Source: Aegilops tauschii subsp. strangulata
Lineage: Eukaryota > Streptophyta > Magnoliopsida > Poales > Poaceae
Reading direction: 5' to 3'
Assembly: GCF_002575655.3 (NCBI RefSeq)
Contig: NC_053040.3
Location: 154,071,148 to 154,135,147, forward strand
Length of the DNA: 64,000 bases
This document shows positions 35,001 to 47,489 of this stretch, piece after piece (the first letter of the stretch is position 1; each line of letters opens with the position of its first letter). The notes beneath the pieces are model-generated. The model searched no databases and was not told where the DNA came from. It saw nothing but the letters and a program-made list of their open reading frames with translations. The position numbers and the translations under genes are program-made.

Positions 35001-37651
35001 TGGTTTCATCGCGAGCGGCAAAAACAATCACATCCTCAGACGAGTGTGTCAATTGAATTTGCCTGGCAGCACAATCAAGTTGAGCCTTGTGCTTAGAAAG
35101 CCAGTCCATCCCGAGAATAAGATCAATATCCGAGTCACCAAGAACAATTGGAGAAGACTGAAATTTGTAGTCGCCTATCTTGATGGAAACATCCGGGACA
35201 CAATTATTAGAAGTCATTTGCTTGCCCGGAGACACAATCTTCAACGGGATAGGGATCTTTTCCGTCACAAATTCATGCTTGGCAACAAAAGGTCTTGAAA
35301 TGAAAGAAAGAGATGCACCAGTATCAAAAAGAACTTTTGCAGGAATATCATTAACAGGAAGATTACCCATTATCACATCAGTAGATTCCTCCGCTTGGGC
35401 TGCATTCATCATGTTCACCTTTGCAAACTTTGGGTTATGCTTGACCACTGCATTGCTGGAAGATCTGACAGGAGGAGGAGGAGGAAGACGCCTCTGGTTG
35501 AAGCACTTGTTAGCATAGTGACCTTTCTGCTGACATTTGTTGCAAGTCACCTCTGAGAGTGGACGGTGATAAGGAGCATTGGACTTGGGAGCTTGATTCT
35601 GAGACTTGTTCTGATAGCCAGAGTTAGAAGAGTTTGAAGAACCATGGCCACCTTTGTTCTTCTGCTGGTAAGGATGACGAAACGGAGGAGGAGGAGGCAA
35701 CCAGAACTTCTGTTGCTTAGCTGTCACAAGTGAGGAAGAAGAAGACTGAACTGCGTCCCTGACTCTCTTCTTAGAAGCCTCACACTTGAGCTGAGCAGCC
35801 TCTTGCTTCAGTGCCATATTGTAGAATTGATCAAAGTGAGTAGGCTCAACAAGAACGAGAGCTAACTGCAGATCCTCTTTAAGTCCACCTCTGAAGTGAT
35901 AGATCATGCTCTTCTCATCAGGAACGTCTTGTTTAGCGAAGCGAGCAAGTTTCTGAAACTGAATGTTGTATTGATACACAGACATGTTTCCTTGCTTGAG
36001 ATTGCAGAACTCCTCACGCTTGCTCTCAACAACACTTTGTGGAATGTGGTGCGCTTTGAAGTCCCGACAGAAGTCAGTCCAAGTGATCACACGACCTCCT
36101 CTAGAATCTTTGTATTGCTGAAACCAATCAGCAGCTTGGTCCTTGAGCTGGAAAGAAGCGAACTTGACAAAGTCCTCAGGCCTGACATTGCTACATTCAA
36201 AATGCTTGTTGATGTCCACGAGCCAATCATCGGCATCCGTGGCCTCGGCACAGTAGCTGAAAGACTCGGGCTGATTTGCAAGAAACTGGTTGAGAGTGGC
36301 AAAGTGAAACTGATTGTTGGCTTGACCTTGATTGCCTTGCCCCTGAGTACGTTCTTGCAAGAGTTGCAGAATCATCTGAGCATTGGCGTTGGTGGCTGCC
36401 ATGATTGCTTGCCATGCCTCCGGAGGTGGAGGTGGTGGCGGAGGGTTCGCTTGACTCCCTTCATTGCGATCCGGATTCTGACGCGTTGGCGGAGCCATCC
36501 TGAAGAGGGTGACATCCGTTAGCATCTTGATAGACAAAAGATAAGTAGAATCAATGGACAGAAATTGCAATATATAGTCTTCGCAATAAACATTCGAACG
36601 AAGATGAACGAATGAATTCCGTAGTAAATCATCACACTTCCATAAGTTGAGAAGCCACTTGAAAAAGATATGGAATGAACATATGAATTCGAAGCAACTC
36701 GAATACCACAATACAAAATAAAACCAAGTATTGGCTTGCAGAATAAGCCGGAACAAACATATGATAGATATTTCGTCCGAAGTTTTCGTGGTGGGGCCCA
36801 CACGGGCTCAATCGTACAGCACCATCATATGCAGGGCTGTGCACATGACATACGAAGCGTCCCCGAGTCGGCAAAGCCATGGACTCTTTAAGACACAACG
36901 AGACCACTGTAAAATCAACCGTATACAGGCGGACCACTAGACGTCGAACCCCAATCTCATATCATGCGTCTGTCGGAAAGAAATCCTAAGGCTACTTGAA
37001 TTCCCACTTATAAACTCCCGAAACTTTCTGGTTATGCAATCTGGTCTAGGGGATACAGGGGACACAAATATATATCACCCAAACTAGCAATCCCTAGATC
37101 CAGCTATATCCATCCGTCAACACATAACCAAGAAACCTTCGGAAATCGTTTACCTCAACCTTCGAAAAACATCCGTTATACAAGTTATGGCAATACTCCC
37201 GAACTCCCGCCCCAGTACTGGGTGGCGTCGAGGTGATCTCACCAACAACTGCATAAAAGAGATTTCGATGTCGGCAAAACTCAGGCATTCCAGAACTGCA
37301 ACGATAAAATTGTGACGACAACACCTCGGAGCTCAACTCCCCGGGACACTGCCACAACCCCTAAATGACAGGAGGCACCAAGAACAATGTTCTCGTCACA
37401 AATCGATCGGAACGATTCCAAGATACCCGCGTGATCCTAAATTTTTTTTAGTGAAATTTGAGGAGAGAATAGTCAAAACTTCTACGTCAGGAGACCTCAC
37501 CAGAGCGACGAAGGGACTGAGGAGTAAAAAGAATCCTAGTCTCCGATATATACAATCCTAAGACTCAAAACATTTTTATTCTAGACTCAACAACGCCAGC
37601 GATTCGATCAAGCAGGGGCTCCTAAGTCGGGGAAGGCTCTGATTACCAACT
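32020..37651 (-). mobile_element. Internal region 2 (INT2)
   Basis: Same length as INT1 (5632 bp) and nearly identical by eye; one private base is GTACGACAC near 32640. It includes a leader without genes (36499-37634), the primer site at 37635-37649 and the polypurine-like site at 32020-32032. Confidence 0.9.
32056..36498 (-). pseudogene. Chromovirus gag-pol, copy 2, same nonsense codon
   Basis: Same domain order and length as copy 1: gag, CCHC, protease, RT, RNase H, integrase, chromodomain. The start is ATG 36498. The frame is broken only by TAA at 34560-34558, the equivalent codon to copy 1, so the mutation predates the multiplication. The protein otherwise matches copy 3 except at the Asp/Tyr site noted there. 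Confidence 0.93.
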
Positions 37652-40600
37652 TGTAACGCCCACGATGCGGCTATATCTCCCACGTGTCGAGGCACGACTT
37701 AGAGGCATAACCGCATAGTGGTTTTGTCGCAAGAAGGGTCATCTTCACACAATCCCATGTAATGAACAAGAATGGGATAAAGAGTTGGCTTACAATCGCC
37801 ACTTCACACAATACATAAATAAATATCATCCATCATCCAAAATACAATCATATAGACCGACTACGGTCAAAATCCAGATGAAAATAAGACAACCCCAAAT
37901 GCTAGATCCCCGATCGTCCCAACTGGGCTCCACTACTGATCATCAGGAAAAGACACATAATAACGACCACGTTCCTTGTCGAACTCCCACTTGAGATCGA
38001 CGCCATCATCTGCACTGGCATCGTCGGCACCTGCAACTGTTTTGGAAGTATCTGTGAGTCACGGGGACTCAGCAATCTCACACCCACGAGATCAAGACTA
38101 TTTAAGCTTATAGGACAAGGAGGTGCAAAGAGGTGGAGCTGCAGCGGCAAAAGCATGTATGGTGGCTAACATACACAAATGAGAGCGAGAAGAGAAGCAA
38201 TGGAACGGACGTCATCTAGCAATGACCAAGAAGAGGTCCTGAACACCTACTTACGTCATACATAACACAGACCGTGTTCACTTCCCGGACTCCGCCGAGA
38301 AGAGACCATCACGGCTACACACGCACTTGGTGTATTTTAATTGGGTCAAGTGACAAGTTATCTACAACCGGACATTAACAAATTCCCATCTGCCTCATAA
38401 CCGCGGGCACGGCTTTCGAAAGATAATACCCTGCAGGGGTGTCCCAACTTAGCCCATCATAAGCTCTCACGGTCAACGAAGGATAAACCTTCTCCCGGAA
38501 AGACCCGATCAGTCTCGGAATCCCGGTTTACAAGACATCTCGACAATGGTAAAACAAGACCAGCAAAGCCGCCCGAATGTGCCGACAAATCCCGATAGGA
38601 GCTGCACATATCTCGTTCTCAGGGCACACCGGATGAACACTACGTACAGCTAAAACCAATCCTCGAGTTTCCCCAAGGTGGCGCTGCAAGTGGCTCTAGT
38701 TTGGACCAGCACTCAGAGGAACACTGGCCCGGGGGTTTAAAATAAAGATGACCCTCGGGCTCTAGAAAACTCGGGGGAAAAAGGTATAGGTCGCAAATGG
38801 TAAAACCAAGGTTGGGCCTTGCTGGAGGAGTTTTATTCAAGGCGAACTGTCAAGGGGGTCCCATAAATCACCCGACCGCGTAAGAAACGCAAACTCAAGG
38901 AACATAATCCCGGTATAACAGTAACTAGGGCGGCAAGAGTGGAACAAAACACCAGGCATAAGGCCGAGCCTTCCACCCTTTACCAAAATATATAGATGCA
39001 TTATTTAGATAAGATATATTGTGATATCCCAACATATCCATGTCTCAACATGGAACAAACTTCAACTTCACCTACAACTAGCAACGCTATAAGAGGGGCT
39101 GAGCAAAAGCGGAAATATAGCCAAACAACAGTTTGCTAGGAAAGGATGGTTAGGGCTGACATGGCTGAAATAGGAGACATGATATAGCAAGTGATAGGTA
39201 GCGAGCATGGCAATAGAGCGAACAACTAGCATAGCAAAGATAGAAGTGATTTCGAGGGGTGGTCATCTTGCCTGCAAGATTCTCAGAGTTGTCGAAAGCT
39301 TGATCCTCGTAAGCGTACTCGACAGGTTCCTCGTTCACGAACTCGTCTCCCGGCTCTACCCAAGACAAGAACACAAACAAACGGAACCACAATCAACAAC
39401 GAGAAATGCACAAGCAACATGATGCAAGACATGTATGATATGCAAGATATGATATGCGATGCATATGCGTGCTCCAGAAGGAAAATGATGAACATGGCAG
39501 TAACTTGGTAAACCAAGCATGCCACTGGAAATATGAGATGATTTCGGTCGAAATCGATATAAAGATCACCGGAATCGGATGCACGGTTTGCAAATGGCAA
39601 GCAAAACAAGAATGACACTAATCTGCGATATACAGCAAGATAGCACTTAAAATACAACAAGCAATAATGCTACAGCACCCCAACATAGCAACAAAGCACA
39701 TGGCAGTAATCTACAGAAGATGCTTGACAAAATATGAACACTGAGCTACGGCTAGTTCACAACATATCAAGCTCAAACAAGCATGGCAAAAGTGCAAAAG
39801 ATTACAGGTTCACAGACTTAGTGAAAAACTGGACATGGCAGAAATCAGCATCAGGTAGCAATGTTCAGAGCACGAAATCAACATGCTACAGGAACTTAAC
39901 ATAGGAAAACAAGGCATGGTAGTGTTCTACTAAATGCACATGACAAAAATCCCTTACTGACCATAAGCCAAAAAGGACCAGAAGAAATGATGGCAAGCAT
40001 GTAAACATAGCAAGTTTCGTTATCAGGTTTCAGACTTAGCAGAAAACAGAGCATGGCAGAAATATTAATATGTAGGCCTCTTTGTGAGCTTGATGCACTC
40101 ACTACAGAGCAATGCACGACAAACCAAGCATACCTACAGCAAGATGGCATGTTTATGAAGCTATCCATGGCAAGAACAATTACATAGCATGTATGGATCA
40201 ACTACAATAAGCTTGGCAAAAATGCATGTCATGTTAAGAATCTGCCAAAAATATTTTATAGAAAAAGTAGAGCAAGATTGAGTCATGCTATGGTACTCTA
40301 AAATTGCAAACAATTGCAGGACTGGATCAATTACAACTATATCTACAAAACATCCTTACTGAACATCTCCAAAATATGCATGGATCTCTCTGTAGCATCA
40401 AGTTTACATGGCAACAAAATTACAGCAGACAAAGACTTAGAGAAATCACTAAGTCCCTAAAAACAGAAATATTACGGGACCTACTTTGCATGCTTGTGCT
40501 AGTCACCACAGAGATCACAAAAATACATGGACTATACCACTGGAAAGATGGCATGGCATACTTCAAAACACATGTAGAGCTCATGCTAAAAAGATGCACA

Positions 40601-41858
40601 GATTAAATGATACAAAAATGACAAATCTCCAAGTTCTGATAAGAACCAGAGATTAACAGCAACTAGCCCTCTTCCAACGAAGATTTGGGAATCAAGATGA
40701 CCTGTAATGAAAATGGTGCAATTGAACAAAATGAAGAGCATCACGAGGCGAACAATTTGACATATTGTACACGCGAATCGGAGCTACATGCACAAAGTTA
40801 TCGCATCCGGAACAGAGCAAGATACTGAGAAAAACTAAGACTTAGAAGAATTAGAGGTCGCGAGAAAGTCAACGGGGGGGGGGGGGGGGGGGCTCTACCA
40901 GATCGGATCGAAGGTCGCCCGAGCTCCTCGAGCCCGAGCTCGTCGGCGGTGAGGCAGGGCCGGCGGGGCCCGGCGCGGCGAGGGCGCTGGCGGCGGAGGA
41001 GGGAGCCGGAGGCGGCGGTCGCCGGCGGGGGCGGCGGGGCCGGCGGAGGCGGCGGCGGCCGGTGGCGACGGACGGTGGCGGTGGCGGCGGGGAGGCGCCG
41101 GCGGGTCGGCGGGGCGGCGTGGGGCGGGGCCGGCGGTGGTGCGCGGCGGCGCGGGCACAGGAGGAGGCGGCGGCGGGCTCGGGCGGGCCCACTGTGGGCT
41201 TCGCGGGCCGGCGGCGGGGCGGTTGGACGTTGTCCGGCGCGGACGGACGCGTCCGGCGGCGCGGAGGGAGAGGGTTACGGTTTCGTCTGAGATTTCGTTT
41301 TTCGGGATGCCCACTTATAAATAGGTAGAGGGAGCTAGGAGACTCCAAATGAGGTGCGGTTTTCGCCCACACGATCGTGATCGAACGACCTAGAGCATGG
41401 AAGAGAGTTTGGTGGGTTTTGGGCTGGTTTTGGAGGGGTTTTTTGCTGGACACTCAAATGGACTTTGCGGATGCCCGGTTAACCGTTGGAGTAACAAACG
41501 ACCTCCGAATGGAACGAAACTTGACCGGTAGTCTCCGGGTGGTATATTAAGGACACTTGACAAGCCTCGGTCCATTCCGAGAAAGTTTGACACACGCACA
41601 CGAAAGAAAACAGGAGGGGTGCACCGGAGGAGATAGGAGCGCCGGATTGGAAAACGGACAATGAGGAAAATGCTCGGATGCATGAGACGAACACGTATGC
41701 GAATGCAATGCGCATGATGACATGATATGAAAATGCATGACATGACAAAATACAAAACGAAAGACAAAACCCGACAACGGAGGGAAAAACATATCACATA
41801 GCCGGAAATGGCAAGAGTCGGAGTTACAAATATGGCAAGTTACATGCGGGGTGTTACA
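37652..41858 (-). mobile_element. LTR3 (inner LTR)
   Basis: It serves as 5' LTR of copy 2 and 3' LTR of copy 3. The left end is of LTR2/LTR4 type, most of the rest of LTR1 type. Private changes include CTTGTCGAAC near 37976, GCTAACATACAC near 38165, CATGTCTCAACATGG near 39039 and GGCGGTGGTGC near 41132. The G tract is 19 bases at 40874. Confidence 0.9.
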
Positions 41859-44800
41859 ACACTCCACCACTACGAGAGGATCTCGTCCCGAGATCTAGGA
41901 CTGAAAGAACTCCGGATATTCGGAACGGAGATGGTCGTCGCGTTCCCAGGTGGCTTCCCGGTCGGAATGGTGCGACCACTTCACTTTCAGGAATTTGATA
42001 GACTTGTTGCGAGTCTTGCGCTCAGTTACTTCAAGAATAGCAACTGGGTGCTCATGATAAGATAAATCTTCTTGGAGGTCAATCTCTTCAAAGTCGATAG
42101 TGCGCTCAGGCGTCTTGAAGCACTTGCGGAGCTGTGACACGTGGAACACATCGTGCACGTTCGCGAAGTTGGAAGGAAGCTCAAGTTGATAGGCGAGGTC
42201 GCCTCTTTTACCAATGATCTTGAAAGGACCCACGTATCTAGGGGCAAGCTTCCCTTTGATACCGAAGCGACGAGTGCCTTTCATTGGAGAGACGCGGAGG
42301 TAGACATGGTCTCCGATCTCGAAAGCCAAATCACGATGCTTACTATCATAGTAGCTCTTCTGACGCGATTGCGCGGCTTTGAGATTATCACGGATGACTT
42401 TACACATTTCTTCAGCTTCAGTGATTAAGTCATTGCCAAGAAGTTGGCGTTCACCAGTCTCTGACCAATTGAGAGGAGTACGGCACTTTCTGCCATAGAG
42501 AATCTCGAATGGGGCCTTGCCCGAACTCGCTTGGAAGCTGTTGTTGTAGGAGAATTCAGCATAAGGAAGACAATCTTCCCATTTCATGCCAAAGGAAATG
42601 ACACAAGCCCTGAGCATATCTTCAAGAATTTGATTGACTCCCTCGACTTGGCCACTAGTTTGAGGATGGAAAGCTGTGCTGAAGCGAATGTTTGTGCCCA
42701 TGGCCTTCTGGAAGGAGTCCCAGAACTTAGAGGTGAAGATGCTTCCACGATCAGAAGAAATCAATTGTGGAATGCCGTGCAAAGAGACAATTCTGGAGGT
42801 GTAGAGCTCTGCCAGCTGAGCTGCTGTGATGGATTCTTTGATAGGAAGGAAATGAGCCACTTTAGAGAGCTTGTCGATGACAACGAAGATAGCATCATTT
42901 CCGCGCTTGGACTTGGGAAATCCAGTCACGAAGTCCATTTCGATATGATCAAACTTCCATTCTGGGATAGCAAGAGGTTGGAGGAGACCAGCTGGTCGTT
43001 GGTGTTCTGCTTTAACTCTTCGGCAGACATCACATTCATTCACGAATTGAGCAATTTCTCGCTTCATTCGAGTCCACCAATACGACTGCTTGAGGTCATG
43101 ATACATCTTCGTACTTCCAGGATGAATGGAAAAGAGAGAATTGTGCGCCTCATTCATTATGACTTTCCTTAGATCACCTTTCGGAACCACAATCCGGTCC
43201 TCGAAGAACAAAGTGTCTCTGTCATCAATGCGATAGCACTTGTATTTGGAGAGACCCTTGTCGATACCACGTTTCACCTTCTTCACCATGGCATCAAGGA
43301 GTTGTGCCTCACGAATTTGATCTTCCAAAGTAGGAGATACTATGAGGTTGGCAAGAACGCCTTGAGGAACAACTTGGAGATTCAGCTTGCGGAAAGCTAC
43401 ACAAAGACCCGGTTGGAAAGGCTTGAGGATTAAGCTGTTGCAATAAGCTTTCCTGCTTAAAGCATCTGCGATGACATTTGCCTTGCCTGGAGTATATTCA
43501 ATACTCGGATTGTACTCTTGAATCATTTCGACCCATCGAGTCTGCCTGAGGTTGAGGTTGGGCTGAGTGAAGATATACTTGAGACTCTTGTGATCAGTGA
43601 AAATGTCCACTTGTCTTCCCAACAAGAGATGTCTCCACGTAATCAATGCATGGACAACTGCCGCCAACTCAAGATCGTGAGTGGGGTAGTTCTTCTCGTT
43701 GGGCTTCAATTGCCGAGAGGTATAGGCCACAACTTTCTTCTCTTGCATTAACACAGCACCGAGACCTTGGAGAGAAGCATCACAGAAAACTTCATACGGC
43801 TTGGATTCATCAGGAGGGGTCAAGACAGGAGCTGTGACTAGTTTCTGTTTGAGAGTGTTGAAAGCAACGTCACACTCAGGAGACCAGACATACTTCACAT
43901 GCTTCTGTAGGAGGTTGGAAAGAGGCTTTGCAATCCTGGAGAAATTCTCAACGAATCTCCGGCAATAGCTTGCAAGACCCAGAAAACTTCGAAGCTGCTT
44001 GACATTTTGAGGAGGTTCCCAATCCAGAACTGCGGACACCTTCTCGGGGTTAACAGCGATGCCTTTGGCAGAGATGATGTGACAAAGGAAAAGAACTTCA
44101 TCAAGCCAAAACTCACATTTGGAGAACTTCGCATAGAATTGATACTCTCTGAGCTTGTCGAGCACCAATCGCAAATGTTTGGCGTGATCCTGCTTGTTCT
44201 TGGAGAAGACCAAGATATCATCGAGATACACCAGAACGAATTCATTGGTGTAGGGGTTGAAGATGAAATTCATCATCCGAGAGAACACCGGAGGAGCATT
44301 GACAAGGCCGAAAAACACGACAGTATATTCATAAGAACCAAAGCTTGTTCTGAATGCTGTCTTGGGAATATCTTCTTCACGAATGCGAATCTGATGTTAA
44401 CCCATACGAAGGTCAAGCTTCGAGAATACTTTAGCGCCCTTGAGTTGCTCAAAAAGCTCATTGATGTTGGTAAGTGGATACTTGTTCTTGATTGTCTTCT
44501 TGTTCAATGGACGGTAGTCGACACAAAGTCGGTCCGTGCCATCCTTCTTCTTGAAAAAAAGAACACCACAACCCCATGGAGAAGAACTCGGTCTGATCAA
44601 ACCCAGACGCTCTTGTTCATCGAGCTGCTTCTTCAATTCCTTCAGCTCATTTGGTCCAAGCTTGTATGGACGCTTGCAAACGGGTACAGTACCAGGCTCT
44701 AGTTCGATAACGAACTCAACTGGCCGGTGCGGAGGCATACCCGGAAGCTCTTCTGGAAAGACATCTTGATACTCGCAAACGACTGGAATTTGAGAGATGG

Positions 44801-47489
44801 CATCCAATTCGCCCTTCTCATTGAGAGAGAAAAACCGAATGGTTTCATCGCGAGCGGCAAAAACAATCACATCCTCAGACGAGTGTGTCAATTGAATTTG
44901 CCTGGCAGCACAATCAAGTTGAGCCTTGTGCTTAGAAAGCCAGTCCATCCCGAGAATAAGATCAATATCCGAGTCACCAAGAACAATTGGAGAAGACTGA
45001 AATTTGTAGTCGCCTATCTTGATGGAAACATCCGGGACACAATTATTAGAAGTCATTTGCTTGCCCGGAGACACAATCTTCAACGGGATAGGGATCTTTT
45101 CCGTCACAAATTCATGCTTGGCAACAAAAGGTCTTGAAATGAAAGAAAGAGATGCACCAGTATCAAAAAGAACTTTTGCAGGAATATCATTAACAGGAAG
45201 ATTACCCATTATCACATCAGTAGATTCCTCCGCTTGGGCTGCATTCATCATGTTCACCTTTGCAAACTTTGGGTTATGCTTGACCACTGCATTGCTGGAA
45301 GATCTGACAGGAGGAGGAGGAGGAAGACGCCTCTGGTTGAAGCACTTGTTAGCATAGTGACCTTTCTGCTGACATTTGTTGCAAGTCACCTCTGAGAGTG
45401 GACGGTGATAAGGAGCATTGGACTTGGGAGCTTGATTCTGAGACTTGTTCTGATAGCCAGAGTTAGAAGAGTTTGAAGAACCATGGCCACCTTTGTTCTT
45501 CTGCTGGTAAGGATGACGAAACGGAGGAGGAGGAGGCAACCAGAACTTCTGTTGCTTAGCTGTCACAAGTGAGGAAGAAGAAGACTGAACTGCGTCCCTG
45601 ACTCTCTTCTTAGAAGCCTCACACTTGAGCTGAGCAGCCTCTTGCTTCAGTGCCATATTGTAGAATTGATCAAAGTGAGTAGGCTCAACAAGAACGAGAG
45701 CTAACTGCAGATCCTCTTTAAGTCCACCTCTGAAGTGATAGATCATGCTCTTCTCATCAGGAACGTCTTGTTTAGCGAAGCGAGCAAGTTTCTGAAACTG
45801 AATGTTGTATTGATACACAGACATGTTTCCTTGCTTGAGATTGCAGAACTCCTCACGCTTGCTCTCAACAACACTTTGTGGAATGTGGTGCGCTTTGAAG
45901 TCCCGACAGAAGTCAGTCCAAGTGATCACACGACCTCCTCTAGAATCTTTGTATTGCTGAAACCAATCAGCAGCTTGGTCCTTGAGCTGGAAAGAAGCGA
46001 ACTTGACAAAGTACTCAGGCCTGACATTGCTACATTCAAAATGCTTGTTGATGTCCACGAGCCAATCATCGGCATCCGTGGCCTCGGCACAGTAGCTGAA
46101 AGACTCGGGCTGATTTGCAAGAAACTGGTTGAGAGTGGCAAAGTGAAACTGATTGTTGGCTTGACCTTGATTGCCTTGCCCCTGAGTACGTTCTTGCAAG
46201 AGTTGCAGAATCATCTGAGCATTGGCGTTGGTGGCTGCCATGATTGCTTGCCATGCCTCCGGAGGTGGAGGTGGTGGCGGAGGGTTCGCTTGACTCCCTT
46301 CATTGCGATCCGGATTCTGACGCGTTGGCGGAGCCATCCTGAAGAGGGTGACATCCGTTAGCATCTTGATAGACAAAAGATAAGTAGAATCAATGGACAG
46401 AAATTGCAATATATAGTCTTCGCAATAAACATTCGAACGAAGATGAACGAATGAATTCCGTAGTAAATCATCACACTTCCATAAGTTGAGAAGCCACTTG
46501 AAAAAGATATGGAATGAACATATGAATTCGAAGCAACTCGAATACCACAATACAAAATAAAACCAAGTATTGGCTTGCAGAATAAGCCGGAACAAACATA
46601 TGATAGATATTTCGTCCGAAGTTTTCGTGGTGGGGCCCACACGGGCTCAATCGTACAGCACCATCATATGCAGGGCTGTGCACATGACATACGAAGCGTC
46701 CCCGAGTCGGCAAAGCCATGGACTCTTTAAGACACAACGAGACCACTGTAAAATCAACCGTATACAGGCGGACCACTAGACGTCGAACCCCAATCTCATA
46801 TCATGCGTCTGTCGGAAAGAAATCCTAAGGCTACTTGAATTCCCACTTATAAACTCCCGAAACTTTCTGGTTATGCAATCTGGTCTGGGGATACAGGGGA
46901 CACAAATATATATCACCCAAACTAGCAATCCCTAGATCCAGCTATATCCATCCGTCAACACATAACCAAGAAACCTTCGGAAATCGTTTACCTCAACCTT
47001 CGAAAAACATCCGTTATACAAGTTATGGCAATACTCCCGAACTCCCGCCCCAGTACTGGGTGGCGTCGAGGTGATCTCACCAACAACTGCATAAAAGAGA
47101 TTTCGATGTCGGCAAAACTCAGGCATTCCAGAACTGCAACGATAAAATTGTGACGACAACACCTCGGAGCTCAACTCCCCGGGACACTGCCACAACCCCT
47201 AAATGACAGGAGGCACCAAGAACAATGTTCTCGTCACAAATCGATCGGAACGATTCCAAGATACCCGCGTGATCCTAAATTTTTTTTAGTGAAATTTGAG
47301 GAGAGAATAGTCAAAACTTCTACGTCAGGAGACCTCACCAGAGCGACGAAGGGACTGAGGAGTAAAAAGAATCCTAGTCTCCGATATATACAATCCTAAG
47401 ACTCAAAACATTTTTATTCTAGACTCAACAACGCCAGCGATTCGATCAAGCAGGGGCTCCTAAGTCGGGGAAGGCTCTGATTACCAACT
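41859..47489 (-). mobile_element. Internal region 3 (INT3)
   Basis: 5631 bp, one base shorter than the other two because of a deletion near 46887 (CTGGTCTGGGG against CTGGTCTAGGGG). It includes a leader without genes (46338-47472), the primer site at 47473-47487 and the polypurine-like site at 41859-41871. Confidence 0.9.
41895..46337 (-). pseudogene. Chromovirus gag-pol, copy 3, same nonsense codon
   Basis: The start is ATG 46337; the frame is broken only by TAA at 44399-44397, the same codon as in copies 1 and 2. A private change in gag turns Asp to Tyr in the NVRPE(D/Y)FVKF segment near 46013. Catalytic motifs of protease, RT, RNase H and integrase and the chromodomain are present as in the other copies. 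Confidence 0.93.
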
